Positions 9,701 to 17,094 of a stretch of 29,443 nt of DNA are shown here, piece by piece (position 1 is the first letter of the stretch; each line of letters opens with the position of its first letter). A model generated the notes under the pieces. That model ran no database searches. It had not been told where the DNA came from and worked only from the letters and a program-made list of their open reading frames with translations. This stretch comes from DASRDS01 sp035569435. GTDB lineage: Bacteria; Gemmatimonadota; Gemmatimonadetes; Gemmatimonadales; Gemmatimonadaceae. Where the stretch lies: assembly GCA_035569435.1 (NCBI GenBank), contig DATMNB010000137.1, positions 1 to 29,443 on the forward strand, given 5' to 3'. The position numbers were made by a program, and so were the translations under genes.

Positions 9701-9926
9701 CGGTGGCGGCCATCGTCTCGGGGCTTGCGCCGGAGAGGCTGGCGTTGACCCAGATGGTCGGGTAGTCGACGGTGGGCAGGGCGGCGACCGGCAGCAGCTG
9801 GTACGCGATGCACCCGAACAAGAAAATGCCCAGCATGACGAGGGTCGTCATCACTGGGCGGCGGATGAACAGGCCGGTTATCCCACCGTATGTCGCGGCG
9901 GCCTTCGGCGTCGCTTGGTCTGCCAC
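6750..9926 (-). CDS. RND efflux transporter inner-membrane subunit (HAE1, MdtB/MdtC/MuxB-like)
   Basis: A 1058-residue pump, full length for the HAE1 family, starting at GTG. The first transmembrane helix follows GLFIRRPVMTTLVMLGIFLF. The periplasmic porter domain begins LLPVAALPTVDYPTIWVNAS, and the proton-relay Asp pair lies in AVGFVVDDAIVMLENI (near residue 410). The C-terminal half repeats the pattern (GIIMLIGIVKKNAIMMIDVA, IRFRPIMMTTVAAIVGSLPI). It exports drugs, detergents or metabolites by proton antiport. It leads an operon with a flavin oxidase and a TonB-dependent receptor, but no membrane-fusion or outer-membrane partner is adjacent. The MdtN/MdtP-type proteins 1-6 kb away belong to a different transporter, and sharing is only a guess. 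Long antisense frames across it are composition artefacts. Confidence 0.95.
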   Translation of the reverse strand: MADQATPKAAATYGGITGLFIRRPVMTTLVMLGIFLFGCIAYQLLPVAALPTVDYPTIWVNASLSGASPETMAATVAQPLEKAFSAIAGIDNITSTSSLGRSSIAIQFALDRDIDAAAQDVSAAMSAAQTRLPTNLIPPAYWKQNPAAAPILYLALTSHDLPVSTLDEYGETTIAQRLSMISGVAQVAVYGSQKYAIRIQVDPAKIAALGVSADQISNAVNTQNVAIPTGTIYGPHQTVTVLATGQLPNASAFRRLVVGFKHGAAIHLGDLGNVLDGVQNNKAAASYWAGGSAGLDRSIILAVTRQPNTNTVAVTNAVKAELARIERELPPSVIVHIEYDRSVTINQAVRDVKFSLALALGLVVLVIFLFLRNVVATAIPSMTLPMAIVGTFSVMYVLDFSVDNLSLMALTLAVGFVVDDAIVMLENIVRHIEMGESPMDAALKGGAEVGFTIVSMTLSLVAVFIPIMFMGGIIGKLFYEFAVTIMAAILVSGVVSLTLTPMLCSRFLQPAHAKEHGWFFRVTDEVFATSLRAYERSLAWVMRHRPLTLAFSVLTLLLTGVLYRYGVIINLFPPDDTGQLQATTEAAQGTSFDRMITLQNTAGRLLEQDPYVEKFLSALGGGGTAGATNQGQFFIKLKPLGERPPADECLFEISERLSGIPGLAVYLQNPPSLSVGGRSSKALYQYTLQSSDLPTLYAYSDTLVTALQDEPRVTDVTSDLLNLNPQVTIAIDRNRAASLGVTPLQIEKTLSDAYNEQQVSTIYTTSNEYWVVMEVLPAAQRSIADLNKLYINTASGQYVPLSTMAHFERTVGPAAVNHSGQVPSVTISFNLPPGGSLDAAIAAITRTSDRVLPSTVARQFSGSAAVLQSSLKGMAVLLLITVFVIYIVLGILYESFIHPITILTGLPFAAFGALLALAVTGVELDMYGFVGIIMLIGIVKKNAIMMIDVAIERERSEHIPPEQAIVEAASIRFRPIMMTTVAAIVGSLPIAIGVGATAASRRPLGVAVVGGLAFSQIVTLYVTPVFYTYLDDLQAWLGRRFRRLAPIPDALPSPALGD

Positions 9927-9988
9927 GATAGATCATTACGGTCGGGGCCCGCCGGACGTTGACAGGGGGAGGCGTTCGAGGCAATCTC

Positions 9989-10915
9989 ATGCACGACATG
10001 CGCTCCGTCTCCGTCTCACTCGCCCTCCTCGCCGCGGCCGCGCTGCGCGCCGGCGGGTGGTCCACTGCGGCGCCGATTCCCGAGCGGCTGCAGGAGCACC
10101 ATGGCGCCGCGCTGCGCGGACTTATCTATATCGCGGGCGGGTTTGACTCGACCGACACGCCGACGAAGGTCGCGTATCGGTACGACCCGGGGCGCGATAC
10201 GTGGGGGCGGATCGCCGACCTCCCCGAGGACCGGCATCATATGCCGTTGGTGGTGCTCAACGACACGCTGTACGGCGTCGGCGGGTTGGAAGGCCAGCAG
10301 TTTATCGCCAAATCCAACCTGTGGGTGTATCGGCCCGACCGAAACGTCTGGGAGGACCGCGCCCCCCTTCCTGCGCCGCGGGGTGCGTCCGCGGTCGGCG
10401 TGGTTGCCGGCAAGCTCGTCGTCGTGGGAGGATTCGGCGACGGTCGTAGGCTACTCGACTCGATCGCCGTGTACGATCCGGGCACGAACCACTGGACGAC
10501 CCACGCGCCGATCCCAACGGTGCGCGACCACCTCACGGCGGAGGTCGTGCACGGGACGCTCTATGCCATCGGTGGGCGGCCGATCGATCCGGGCAAGAAC
10601 TATGACGTCGTCGAGGCGTACGATTTGGCGGCGGACCGCTGGACCACGAAGGCACCGATGCCGAGTCGGCGCGGCGGGCTGGCGTCGGCGGTGCTCGACG
10701 GCCAAATCCATACCTTCGGAGGAGAGCGGCGCGGTGGCGTGTTCGCGAACCACGAGGTGTATGATCCGGCACACAACAGCTGGACGGTCGCCGCCCCGAT
10801 GCCGACCGCACGCCATGGCTTCGCGGCGGTGACGGTCGGCGACCGTATCTACACGATCGGCGGCGGGCCGACGGCCGGCTCGGGACAGACGAACGTCGTC
10901 GAGGTCTGGCGGTAG
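9989..10915 (+). CDS. Exported kelch-repeat (beta-propeller) protein
   Basis: A 308-residue protein. I chose the ATG at 9989 because it gives a signal-peptide-like SVSLALLAAAALRAGG and has a GAGG about ten bases upstream; a TTG start at 9959 would add ten poor residues. Six kelch blades are marked by double-glycine strands: LIYIAGG, LYGVGG, LVVVGG, LYAIGG, IHTFGG and IYTIGG, each followed by Y-P-NW or RW positions such as YDPGTNHWTT and YDLAADRWTT. Six blades fit a closed propeller. Bacterial relatives range from sialate mutarotase-like proteins to galactose-oxidase-like propellers; no catalytic residues are recognised. It is divergent from the RND gene (62 bp apart) and stands alone. Confidence 0.87.
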   Translation: MHDMRSVSVSLALLAAAALRAGGWSTAAPIPERLQEHHGAALRGLIYIAGGFDSTDTPTKVAYRYDPGRDTWGRIADLPEDRHHMPLVVLNDTLYGVGGLEGQQFIAKSNLWVYRPDRNVWEDRAPLPAPRGASAVGVVAGKLVVVGGFGDGRRLLDSIAVYDPGTNHWTTHAPIPTVRDHLTAEVVHGTLYAIGGRPIDPGKNYDVVEAYDLAADRWTTKAPMPSRRGGLASAVLDGQIHTFGGERRGGVFANHEVYDPAHNSWTVAAPMPTARHGFAAVTVGDRIYTIGGGPTAGSGQTNVVEVWR

Positions 10916-10926
10916 CGGCGACCACA

Positions 10927-10944
10927 CCCGGTCGGATCACCGGG
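10927..10944. terminator. Inverted repeat between convergent genes, possible bidirectional terminator
   Basis: A perfect 6-bp stem, CCCGGT/ACCGGG, encloses a 6-base loop between the kelch gene (stop at 10915) and the stop of the minus-strand outer-membrane factor. It includes that gene's stop codon. No T-run follows on either strand, so it would be a weak terminator by standard rules. Confidence 0.35.
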
Positions 10945-12466
10945 GCGCCGAGCCGAGCCCGCCGACCGCCAGGGCCAACGTCGCGGCGGTAGAGAGCGCG
11001 GCACTGTACGAATCGGTTTCGGCGTTTTCGGCCTGCAGCAGTTGGGTCTCCGCTGTCGTCGCAACGGTAATGGATCCGACGCCGTTCCGATACGCGGCCA
11101 ACGCGGCATCGAATGTCGTCTGGGCAGCTGACACGAGCAACGTCGACGCCTCGTGGGCGGAGAGGGCGGTTCGCAGTCCGTTCTGCGCGACGACAATCTC
11201 GTGTACGGCCTCCTCTCGGGCGTGGGTCAATGCGAGGGCCGCGTTGTCCGCCTTCGCCTGTGCCTGCTCCAGCATGGCCAGGCGTAGTCCGCCGTCGTAG
11301 ATCGGAACCGTGACGCCGGCAACCACAGTGAAGTTGAAGTGGTTTGCGGTGAGATTGGTGGTGGGCGACTGATTCCCGAAGCCCGGGAGGGATGTCACAT
11401 TGAGCTGGCCGCTGTTGTATGCCCCTGTGGCAGAGACGAAGAGCTTGGGAAACAATTCCGCTCGTGCCGCCCGCACCTGTTCCTCGCTGGCCCGTCGCGC
11501 GGCGTAGGCTGCGACGACATCGGGCCGGCGGCCGAGGGCCTCAGCAACGATGCGGTCGATCGAGTCCGTCACGGCCGCAGGCAACTCGCGGTCCGCAATG
11601 TTTGCCACCGTGATTCTGGTCAAGGGAGAAATGCCCATGGCGCCGATCAGTCCCTGATACGCGTCCTGCACCCCCGCCTCGGCCTGCACGCGCAGCAACT
11701 GCGCCTGCGCGGTGGCTTGGCGCGCCTGCGCAACCTCCACGACTGTCCCGACGCCATGGGCATAGTGTTCTTCCGCTGCAACCTGTACCGCTTGGGCATT
11801 CGTGAGCGAGCGGCCGGCAGTCGAGAGATGCGCTCGTGCGGCCACGTGCGCGTAGTACGCCAGACTCACCGCGTGGATGACCTGTTGGTGCGCAGCCGTA
11901 AACCCGACGTTGGCGATGACAGACCCCTCCTCGGCCGCATGCAGCACCGCGCTCCGCTCACCAAAGTCAAACAGGAGCCATTGAATCGAGAGGGCCGGGA
12001 TCACACCCTCTCCGTTGTTGATTCCGTTGAGACTCAGCCCCGCTGGGGTCCCGTTGTTGTTGAGGTTCTGGTACGCGGCGACGACGCTCGCGGTCAGGGT
12101 TGGAAGAAACGCACTCTTGGCGATGCCCGCTGCCAGCGCCACCCCGCGCGCATCATTCCACGCCTTTCGGGTCAGCGGGTTGTTGGACTGGGCGATGTCG
12201 ATGAGCTCGGCCAACGAGTACTCGTGGCGTTGGTCGAGCGCCAACGGATCCGGAACAGTGGCGAGCGCTGGGTTGAAGGGCAGAACGTAGCCGTTCGCAC
12301 CCGAATCCACGGCGGGCGCGGCACCGGGAACGATGGCGCCACCGGACCGCGTCCGCGGTACCCACGGGCGATCCGGACGCCGGGGAGCCATGTCCACGGA
12401 GGAGGTCGCGCAGCCTGCCAGCGCCAGGAACAGCAGTGCAGGTACGATTACCTCAGACGGTGACAT
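10937..12466 (-). CDS. mdtP: TolC-like outer-membrane efflux lipoprotein (MdtP-type)
   Basis: A 509-residue outer-membrane efflux protein (E. coli MdtP has 488). I start it at the ATG at 12466, which yields a lipoprotein signal MSPSEVIVPALLFLALAGC with the acylated Cys at residue 19; the open frame from 12553 adds 29 Arg-rich residues. The body has the two-fold TolC repeat: long helices such as YAHGVGTVVEVAQARQATAQ and LAAYRNGVGSITVATTAETQ, each with the YRNGVGS/YAHGVGT turn typical of this family. The start lies 14 bp inside the FUSC gene, so translation is coupled. It would be the outer-membrane duct of the four-gene system. Symbol assigned by family and gene order. Confidence 0.9.
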   Translation of the reverse strand: MSPSEVIVPALLFLALAGCATSSVDMAPRRPDRPWVPRTRSGGAIVPGAAPAVDSGANGYVLPFNPALATVPDPLALDQRHEYSLAELIDIAQSNNPLTRKAWNDARGVALAAGIAKSAFLPTLTASVVAAYQNLNNNGTPAGLSLNGINNGEGVIPALSIQWLLFDFGERSAVLHAAEEGSVIANVGFTAAHQQVIHAVSLAYYAHVAARAHLSTAGRSLTNAQAVQVAAEEHYAHGVGTVVEVAQARQATAQAQLLRVQAEAGVQDAYQGLIGAMGISPLTRITVANIADRELPAAVTDSIDRIVAEALGRRPDVVAAYAARRASEEQVRAARAELFPKLFVSATGAYNSGQLNVTSLPGFGNQSPTTNLTANHFNFTVVAGVTVPIYDGGLRLAMLEQAQAKADNAALALTHAREEAVHEIVVAQNGLRTALSAHEASTLLVSAAQTTFDAALAAYRNGVGSITVATTAETQLLQAENAETDSYSAALSTAATLALAVGGLGSAPR

Positions 12467-14468
12467 CGCACACCGACCTCGCCTTGGAGATCCCCAGGGC
12501 TGGCGACCACTCGAAGCGCAACGCGTCGACCAGGGCCCGATACTGCTTGTCAATCATGTCGTCCAACCCGCCTCGGTTCATCGGGGCGGCTGTAACGGGT
12601 GGCGCGCGTGCAGCCGGCGAGGTCAGCCACTCGGCGACGTCGTTCAGGCGATGCCCAACGTTGGAGGCCGAGACGGGTTCCTGGAGCGTATTCAGGAGGA
12701 GCGGCCCCTGCAGCGCGCCGATCGCATGCGCGGCCCGCCGACGCGCGTCCAGCCAGCGCGGCCCTCGCGTCGTGCCGGGCTCGTACGCGGCTAACTCGAG
12801 ATCCTGATCAATGGTCCCAAGCGCGCCTTGTACTTGTGCGGCGATGGCGCGCCGCGCCGCTGGGCTCTCGGCTGTCGTCATGGCACACAATCGGCGCAGC
12901 ACGGCAGCCAACGCCGGATCAATGCGACTTGTGACGCTCACTGGCCACAGGCGCGTGAACAGCAGGTACACGACCAGATTGCCAAGCAGGATGCCGATCG
13001 TCCGGTCCCGCGCGACGGTCAGGTCGAACGCGGGCGCGTTGCCCTGGATGACGCTGAGAAAAAAGGCGAAGGCGATCTGGAATCCGACGTACGAAATGCG
13101 CTCGCTGCCTGCTGCCACCCATGCGGACGCCAGCGCACCGACGAAGACCAGCGCGGCCAGGCCACCGATCGACGTCAGGTGCGGCATGATGTACACGATC
13201 GCCGCGATGCCGGCCGCCGCCCCGATGAAGCAGCCCAGGATTCGCAGCCACGACTTCTGGATCGTCTCGGCGGCCGTGCCCAACGAGACGATATAGCAGG
13301 TAATGAAACACGTGTGGATCGCTGGCCAGTTGAGGAGCGAATACAGCACGTAGCAGAACATCGCCGCGGCCGTGGTCTTGAGCGCGTACTGACCGTACTC
13401 CGGGTTGGTGAAGGCATCGGGCAGGAAGAACCCGCCTTTTTTGTGCGGCGCAGAACCGGCTGGCGGCGAATCGGGGGACGGTGGCTGAGCATATTGTGCC
13501 AACAGGTCCCGCATCCCAGCCCACAGTCCGGCCGAACTGGTCGGCAGGGCGGCCTCGGCGCCAGACCGTTCAAGGGTGATCTCGATGGGATATCGGCCCG
13601 TTACGAGGATGCGCGCCATCTCCTCGAGCGTGTTGGCCAACTGCTCGCGTAGAGGTAGCGGAATCAGGTGGACCCCTTCGCGGCTCACGCCATCCACCCA
13701 CGACAGGATCACGGCCGTCGTGACCGCCGCTTGCCCAAGCGCCGCAATGTCGCGCGGCGGAGACGTTTTTTCCTTTCCGGCGAGCGTGAGCCAAGTCTGG
13801 ACCTCGCCCACCCCTTCCCGGAGGTATTCGGTCAACGCCTGCCGGACGCGCGCATTGGGCGCCACAAGCGCGGCGGCTGCACAGCGCAAGCGCTCGGCGA
13901 TCGCCCGCTCGGCCAGCCGCCGTGGTGGCGGCGCGATGAGCAGGTTTACGACGGCGGATACTCCAGCCGGCACTCCCACCAAGAGCCAGGCGTAGAGGAG
14001 GGCACGCGTCGGGACCACATTCACTGGACTCGTGCCGAGCAGATCCAGCGCATATGCGATAATCAGCATGATGTCGCCGCCGAGTGGGCGCAGCTTGCTG
14101 GCAAACGCCACGAACAGGAACGCGATGGAAACCGCGGTCATCATGGTGACACGCCACAGGGGGACATCAATCACCAGCTTGGCCATGAGGAAAATCAGTC
14201 CGATCACGAGGGTGACGAGAATCGTGAGGACGACATCCAGACTCAGGCTCTCCACCCGGTCAGGTTTGTTGAGGAAGAACACGATATAGGTGGTCAAGGC
14301 CACACCCGGGGTCTGATAGATCTCCGCCACCACGGTGGTCAGCGCGCAGATCAGGGCCACTCTGAGCGCGAAGTGCAATCGCCCGGGGCGTGGAGCGAGC
14401 AGGCGGGGGAGCTCGGCAACCAGGGCCAGTCGCCGGCCAGGTGCCTTGACGGCATCGCTTATCTGCAT
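12453..14468 (-). CDS. mdtO: FUSC/aromatic-acid-exporter family transporter (MdtO-type)
   Basis: A 671-residue membrane protein (E. coli MdtO has 683). It has two membrane domains split by a soluble stretch. The N-terminal block of helices spans about residues 30-190 (HFALRVALICALTTVVAEIY, LDVVLTILVTLVIGLIFLMA). The second begins near residue 365 (YALKTTAAAMFCYVLYSLLN, WLRILGCFIGAAAGIAAIVY), and a cytoplasmic tail of about 150 residues follows. The tandem arrangement is the FUSC architecture of AaeB, YccS and MdtO. These proteins export aromatic acids, fusaric acid or cationic dyes with an HlyD-type adaptor. It overlaps mdtN by 10 bp upstream and mdtP by 14 bp downstream. The substrate cannot be read from the sequence. 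Confidence 0.9.
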   Translation of the reverse strand: MQISDAVKAPGRRLALVAELPRLLAPRPGRLHFALRVALICALTTVVAEIYQTPGVALTTYIVFFLNKPDRVESLSLDVVLTILVTLVIGLIFLMAKLVIDVPLWRVTMMTAVSIAFLFVAFASKLRPLGGDIMLIIAYALDLLGTSPVNVVPTRALLYAWLLVGVPAGVSAVVNLLIAPPPRRLAERAIAERLRCAAAALVAPNARVRQALTEYLREGVGEVQTWLTLAGKEKTSPPRDIAALGQAAVTTAVILSWVDGVSREGVHLIPLPLREQLANTLEEMARILVTGRYPIEITLERSGAEAALPTSSAGLWAGMRDLLAQYAQPPSPDSPPAGSAPHKKGGFFLPDAFTNPEYGQYALKTTAAAMFCYVLYSLLNWPAIHTCFITCYIVSLGTAAETIQKSWLRILGCFIGAAAGIAAIVYIMPHLTSIGGLAALVFVGALASAWVAAGSERISYVGFQIAFAFFLSVIQGNAPAFDLTVARDRTIGILLGNLVVYLLFTRLWPVSVTSRIDPALAAVLRRLCAMTTAESPAARRAIAAQVQGALGTIDQDLELAAYEPGTTRGPRWLDARRRAAHAIGALQGPLLLNTLQEPVSASNVGHRLNDVAEWLTSPAARAPPVTAAPMNRGGLDDMIDKQYRALVDALRFEWSPALGISKARSVCDVTV

Positions 14469-15508
14469 GCCGCACCGTGTCTGATTTGCACCACTGCGCT
14501 CGCTCCGAGCCGCATGAGCTGTGGCGGCGGATGCACGAGCCTAACGCGCACGGGAAACCGCTGCTCGACCCGTACCCAGTTCAGGGATCGCTCCACGTAC
14601 GGAACGGATCGCGGAAGATTGATACGCTCCTGGTCGATGACACCCCAGCCGATCCCCTGGACGATTCCCCTGATAGGCTGCCGGCGATCGATCATGGAGT
14701 AGGCGGTGGCGCAGTCTCCTGGTGCGATGGCCTTGAGCGCCGTCTCGCGAAAATTGCCGACGACGTACCACTCCTCGGTATCGATCAGCGTGAACAGCGC
14801 TTGTGATGGAATGACGGTCTCACCGGGCGCGACAGAGAGACCGACGATACGTCCGTCGTGCGGCGCTCGCACTGTCGTATTCTCCAGCTCGCGCCTCGCG
14901 ATCCCCAGCGCGGCGTCGCGGGCGCGCACGCTGGCTTCCGCGGCTTCCTCGGTTCCAATGGCTCGGGTGGCGGCAGATTGCTGCTCCTGCGCCTGCTTGA
15001 GAGACGACGTGGCGTCCTGCAGCCTGACCTGGGCCTGGTCGAATTGCTCCGTCGGCACGAATCCCTGGCTCGCGAGCGGCCCCAGTCTCTCGACGGTCCG
15101 CGCAGCCAAGTCGCCGTTCTGACGCGCCTTGATGGCTTGTTGCCTCGCAATTGTCGCGTTGGCTCGTTCCGTCGCAAGCACTCGCTGCCGTGAATCGAGC
15201 TCACCCTTGGCGAGGGCCAGATTGGCCTCGGCCTGCGCAACGGCCAACTGATAGGGCAGCGGGTCGATCTGAAAGAGCAGGTCCCCCTCGGCAACGGCGC
15301 TGTTCTCCTGCACCGGGATCTCGATGATGCGGCCTCCGACGAGCGCGGCCACGTGTACCACGTCCGCATCGATGCTTGCATCGTCGGTTGATGGATGGGT
15401 GGCGATCGTACGCCACGCATAGATGCCGATTAGGACGGCAACCGTGACCACCGCGATCGCGACGATCCTTCCCCAGGGGCTCGAGCGATGCTCGCCTGCC
15501 GCCTTCAT
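14459..15508 (-). CDS. mdtN: HlyD/EmrA-type membrane fusion protein (MdtN-type)
   Basis: A 349-residue periplasmic adaptor (E. coli MdtN has 343). The start is the ATG at 15508, which overlaps the preceding gene's stop (ATGA). The open frame to 15721 only adds basic, shadow-like text. A single membrane helix lies at about residues 13-26 (RIVAIAVVTVAVLIGIYAW). Next come the first lipoyl half (VHVAALVGGRIIEIPVQENS, then GDLLFQIDPLPY), a long alpha-hairpin with coiled-coil heptads (about 75-190), the second lipoyl half (TVRAPHDGRIVGLSVAPGE) and a beta-barrel with YVVGNFRETAL. It would join the FUSC transporter to the MdtP duct. Confidence 0.92.
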   Translation of the reverse strand: MKAAGEHRSSPWGRIVAIAVVTVAVLIGIYAWRTIATHPSTDDASIDADVVHVAALVGGRIIEIPVQENSAVAEGDLLFQIDPLPYQLAVAQAEANLALAKGELDSRQRVLATERANATIARQQAIKARQNGDLAARTVERLGPLASQGFVPTEQFDQAQVRLQDATSSLKQAQEQQSAATRAIGTEEAAEASVRARDAALGIARRELENTTVRAPHDGRIVGLSVAPGETVIPSQALFTLIDTEEWYVVGNFRETALKAIAPGDCATAYSMIDRRQPIRGIVQGIGWGVIDQERINLPRSVPYVERSLNWVRVEQRFPVRVRLVHPPPQLMRLGASAVVQIRHGAACR

Positions 15509-15828
15509 GCCCGAAACCAGAGCAGCCAGATGAGCAGCGCGACGATCACACCGACCGAGGAACACACGAGCAGTTGCTGGGGGACGACCTCGGCAACGCC
15601 TGTGAGGACGAATACGACACGCGCGGCGATGGCGGCGCCTATGCCGATCAGGGCCAACAGCATCCAGGCAGGAAAGAATGCCCCGAATATGACGTACGAG
15701 GGCGCGCCGCGAAGCGCGCAACCACTCAGCGCGGTGGCGCAGACTGCAGTAAGCAGTCTACCCGCGCACCGCCCGGACAGCGTGTGCAGGACAGCACGCA
15801 TAGGGATACAGAGATAACCACTTTTCAT
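15505..15828 (-). CDS. ytcA: YtcA-family small membrane lipoprotein
   Basis: A 107-residue protein with a lipobox-like ATALSGC and two hydrophobic segments (SYVIFGAFFPAWMLLALIGI and LVCSSVGVIVALLIWLLWF). Size, topology and position immediately before mdtN match E. coli YtcA (91 residues), a small protein of unknown function encoded beside mdtNOP. Its stop overlaps the mdtN start (ATGA). The ATG at 15828 is preceded by a weak GAAG; an alternative ATG at 15801 has nothing better. It may help assemble the transporter, but no role is established in the family as far as I know. Confidence 0.75.
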   Translation of the reverse strand: MKSGYLCIPMRAVLHTLSGRCAGRLLTAVCATALSGCALRGAPSYVIFGAFFPAWMLLALIGIGAAIAARVVFVLTGVAEVVPQQLLVCSSVGVIVALLIWLLWFRA

Positions 15829-15990
15829 TGCGCTTCAAGCTGAACCAAGCGGTGCCCATGAGATCGCTCGCGAACGGCATAGACGGTCTCTCCCAAACGG
15901 GCTAGCCCCGACTCGCCCTTTGCCAGACGCGGGCGCGTATGGCTGCGAGCGACGTTCCATGCTCGGGGTCTTGTTGACACGGAGGAGGTC
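15829..15990. promoter_or_regulatory. Divergent promoter region between ytcA-mdtNOP and the LuxR-HTH gene
   Basis: These 162 bp separate two divergent starts and must hold both promoters. An 8-bp inverted pair, TCGCTCGC at 15864-15871 and GCGAGCGA at 15945-15952, is the most operator-like structure; its arms are 73 bases apart and could be chance in GC-rich DNA. No consensus -10/-35 pair stands out. The right end holds the strong ribosome-binding site GGAGGAGG of the plus-strand gene. Confidence 0.45.
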
Positions 15991-16377
15991 ATGCAGCAAC
16001 TGGATTGCTGGCTCGACGCGCTGAACGCGGAGCTCGCGCATCTCAAACGCGAGGTAGCCGAGGATGCCGCGACGACACGTCCCGCGATCCGCGAACGGCT
16101 CGCCGCGTTACGTGGGCACGTCGCACTCGCGCGGCTCGAGAACGAGGTCGCGCAGCTCGAGGCCGGACTGGGCACGGAGCGCGACGCGCTGACGGCCCGG
16201 CAGGTCGAGGTTCTGCGGCTCATTGCCGAAGGACGATCGATGAAGCAGGCGGCCGCGGCGCTCAGGGTGAGTCCGCGGACGGTGGCGTTCCACAAGTACC
16301 GGATGATGCGGCAGCTGCGGTTGCGGACGAACGTGGACCTGCTGCGGTTCGCGATTCGCCACGGCGTGGTCGCCTGA
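15991..16377 (+). CDS. Stand-alone LuxR-type HTH regulator with N-terminal coiled coil
   Basis: A 128-residue protein preceded by an excellent GGAGGAGGT five or so bases from the ATG. Residues about 5-65 are Glu/Leu/Ala/Arg-rich and helical, probably a coiled-coil dimerisation arm, with no receiver Asp pocket. Residues about 66-128 are a LuxR/GerE helix-turn-helix: LTARQVEVLRLIAEGRSMKQ, then AAALRVSPRTVAFHKYRMMR with the usual SPRTVxxHK recognition helix. Without a sensory domain it probably acts by level or through a partner. Divergence from the ytcA-mdtNOP operon makes that operon its likely target, possibly along with its own gene. It converges with the response-regulator gene at 16398. 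Confidence 0.85.
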   Translation: MQQLDCWLDALNAELAHLKREVAEDAATTRPAIRERLAALRGHVALARLENEVAQLEAGLGTERDALTARQVEVLRLIAEGRSMKQAAAALRVSPRTVAFHKYRMMRQLRLRTNVDLLRFAIRHGVVA

Positions 16378-16397
16378 CGGGGGCGCTCGAGGCGACT

Positions 16398-17030
16398 CTA
16401 GTCGACGCGCACGAGGCCTCGACGGAGCGCGGTGGTGACCGCCGCCGTGCGACTGGCGACGTCCAGCTTCTCGAACAGGTGTGCGAGGTGCGACTTCACC
16501 GTGCCCTCGGTGATGGACAGGGCGCGGGCGATCTCGCGGTTCGGCTTGGCGCCCGCCAGCAGGCGGAGGACGGCCATCTCGCGTGCGGTGAGTTGGACGC
16601 GCCGGGTCATGCGGGCGGCGAGCTTGGCCGCGACGCCGGGTGACGCCCACGCGCGTCCGGCATGCACCGCACGCACGCACGCCACCAGGTCCTGGGGCGC
16701 GATGTCCTTGAGGAGGTACGCACGGGCCCCGGCCTGGAACGACCGTTCGATCTCATCGTCCGTGTCGAAGGTCGTGAGCACGATGATCGCCGCGTCGGCG
16801 GCCGCGGCGCGGATGCGCGCGACGACCTCGACCCCATCAAACACGGGCATTCGCAGGTCGACGAGCGCGACGTCGGGACGATGCCGCAGGTAGAGCTCGA
16901 CCGCGTGGGCCCCATCGATCGCCTCGGCGACGACGGCGATCCCTGGTTGTTGGTTCAGGATCTGCGCGACACCGCCGCGGACGATCGGATGGTCGTCGGC
17001 GAGGAGCACGCGAATGTGGCGGATGTCCAC
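16398..17030 (-). CDS. NarL/FixJ-family response regulator
   Basis: A 210-residue regulator. I start it at the GTG at 17030 (MDIRHIRVLLADDH); upstream codons in the frame to 17135 are Cys/Arg-rich and unlike the family. The receiver has the acidic pair Asp12-Asp13, the phosphoacceptor Asp58 in VALVDLRMP, the Thr switch in VLTTFD and Lys in YLLKDI. The C-terminal LuxR HTH reads LTAREMAVLRLLAGAKPNRE and ITEGTVKSHLAHLFEKLDV, all canonical. It is the third gene of a kinase-regulator-regulator cluster, 64 bp after the second. It appears fully functional, in contrast to its neighbour. Confidence 0.92.
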   Translation of the reverse strand: MDIRHIRVLLADDHPIVRGGVAQILNQQPGIAVVAEAIDGAHAVELYLRHRPDVALVDLRMPVFDGVEVVARIRAAAADAAIIVLTTFDTDDEIERSFQAGARAYLLKDIAPQDLVACVRAVHAGRAWASPGVAAKLAARMTRRVQLTAREMAVLRLLAGAKPNREIARALSITEGTVKSHLAHLFEKLDVASRTAAVTTALRRGLVRVD

Positions 17031-17094
17031 GCGACTGCACTCCCGTGTCGATCCACAGTATCGTGGCTTCGTCTCACGGATGCAATCGGGCGGC

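Noticed and set aside
9959..9964. Perfect TTGACA before the kelch gene
   Set aside because: The -10 position 17 bases on reads CAATCT and the transcript would begin at or after the start codon.
8353..10065. A 570-codon minus-strand frame within the RND pump
   Set aside because: Same-strand frame-shifted copy of the pump gene, Arg/Pro-rich, with no domain; the pump reading is full length and contains all family motifs.
15974..15979. Perfect TTGACA before the LuxR-type gene
   Set aside because: It lies only 11 bases upstream of the start codon, so a matching -10 would fall inside the gene.
16371..16394. CGCCT/AGGCG inverted repeat between convergent regulator genes
   Set aside because: Only five base pairs with a 14-base loop and no T-run; not distinguishable from chance at this GC content.
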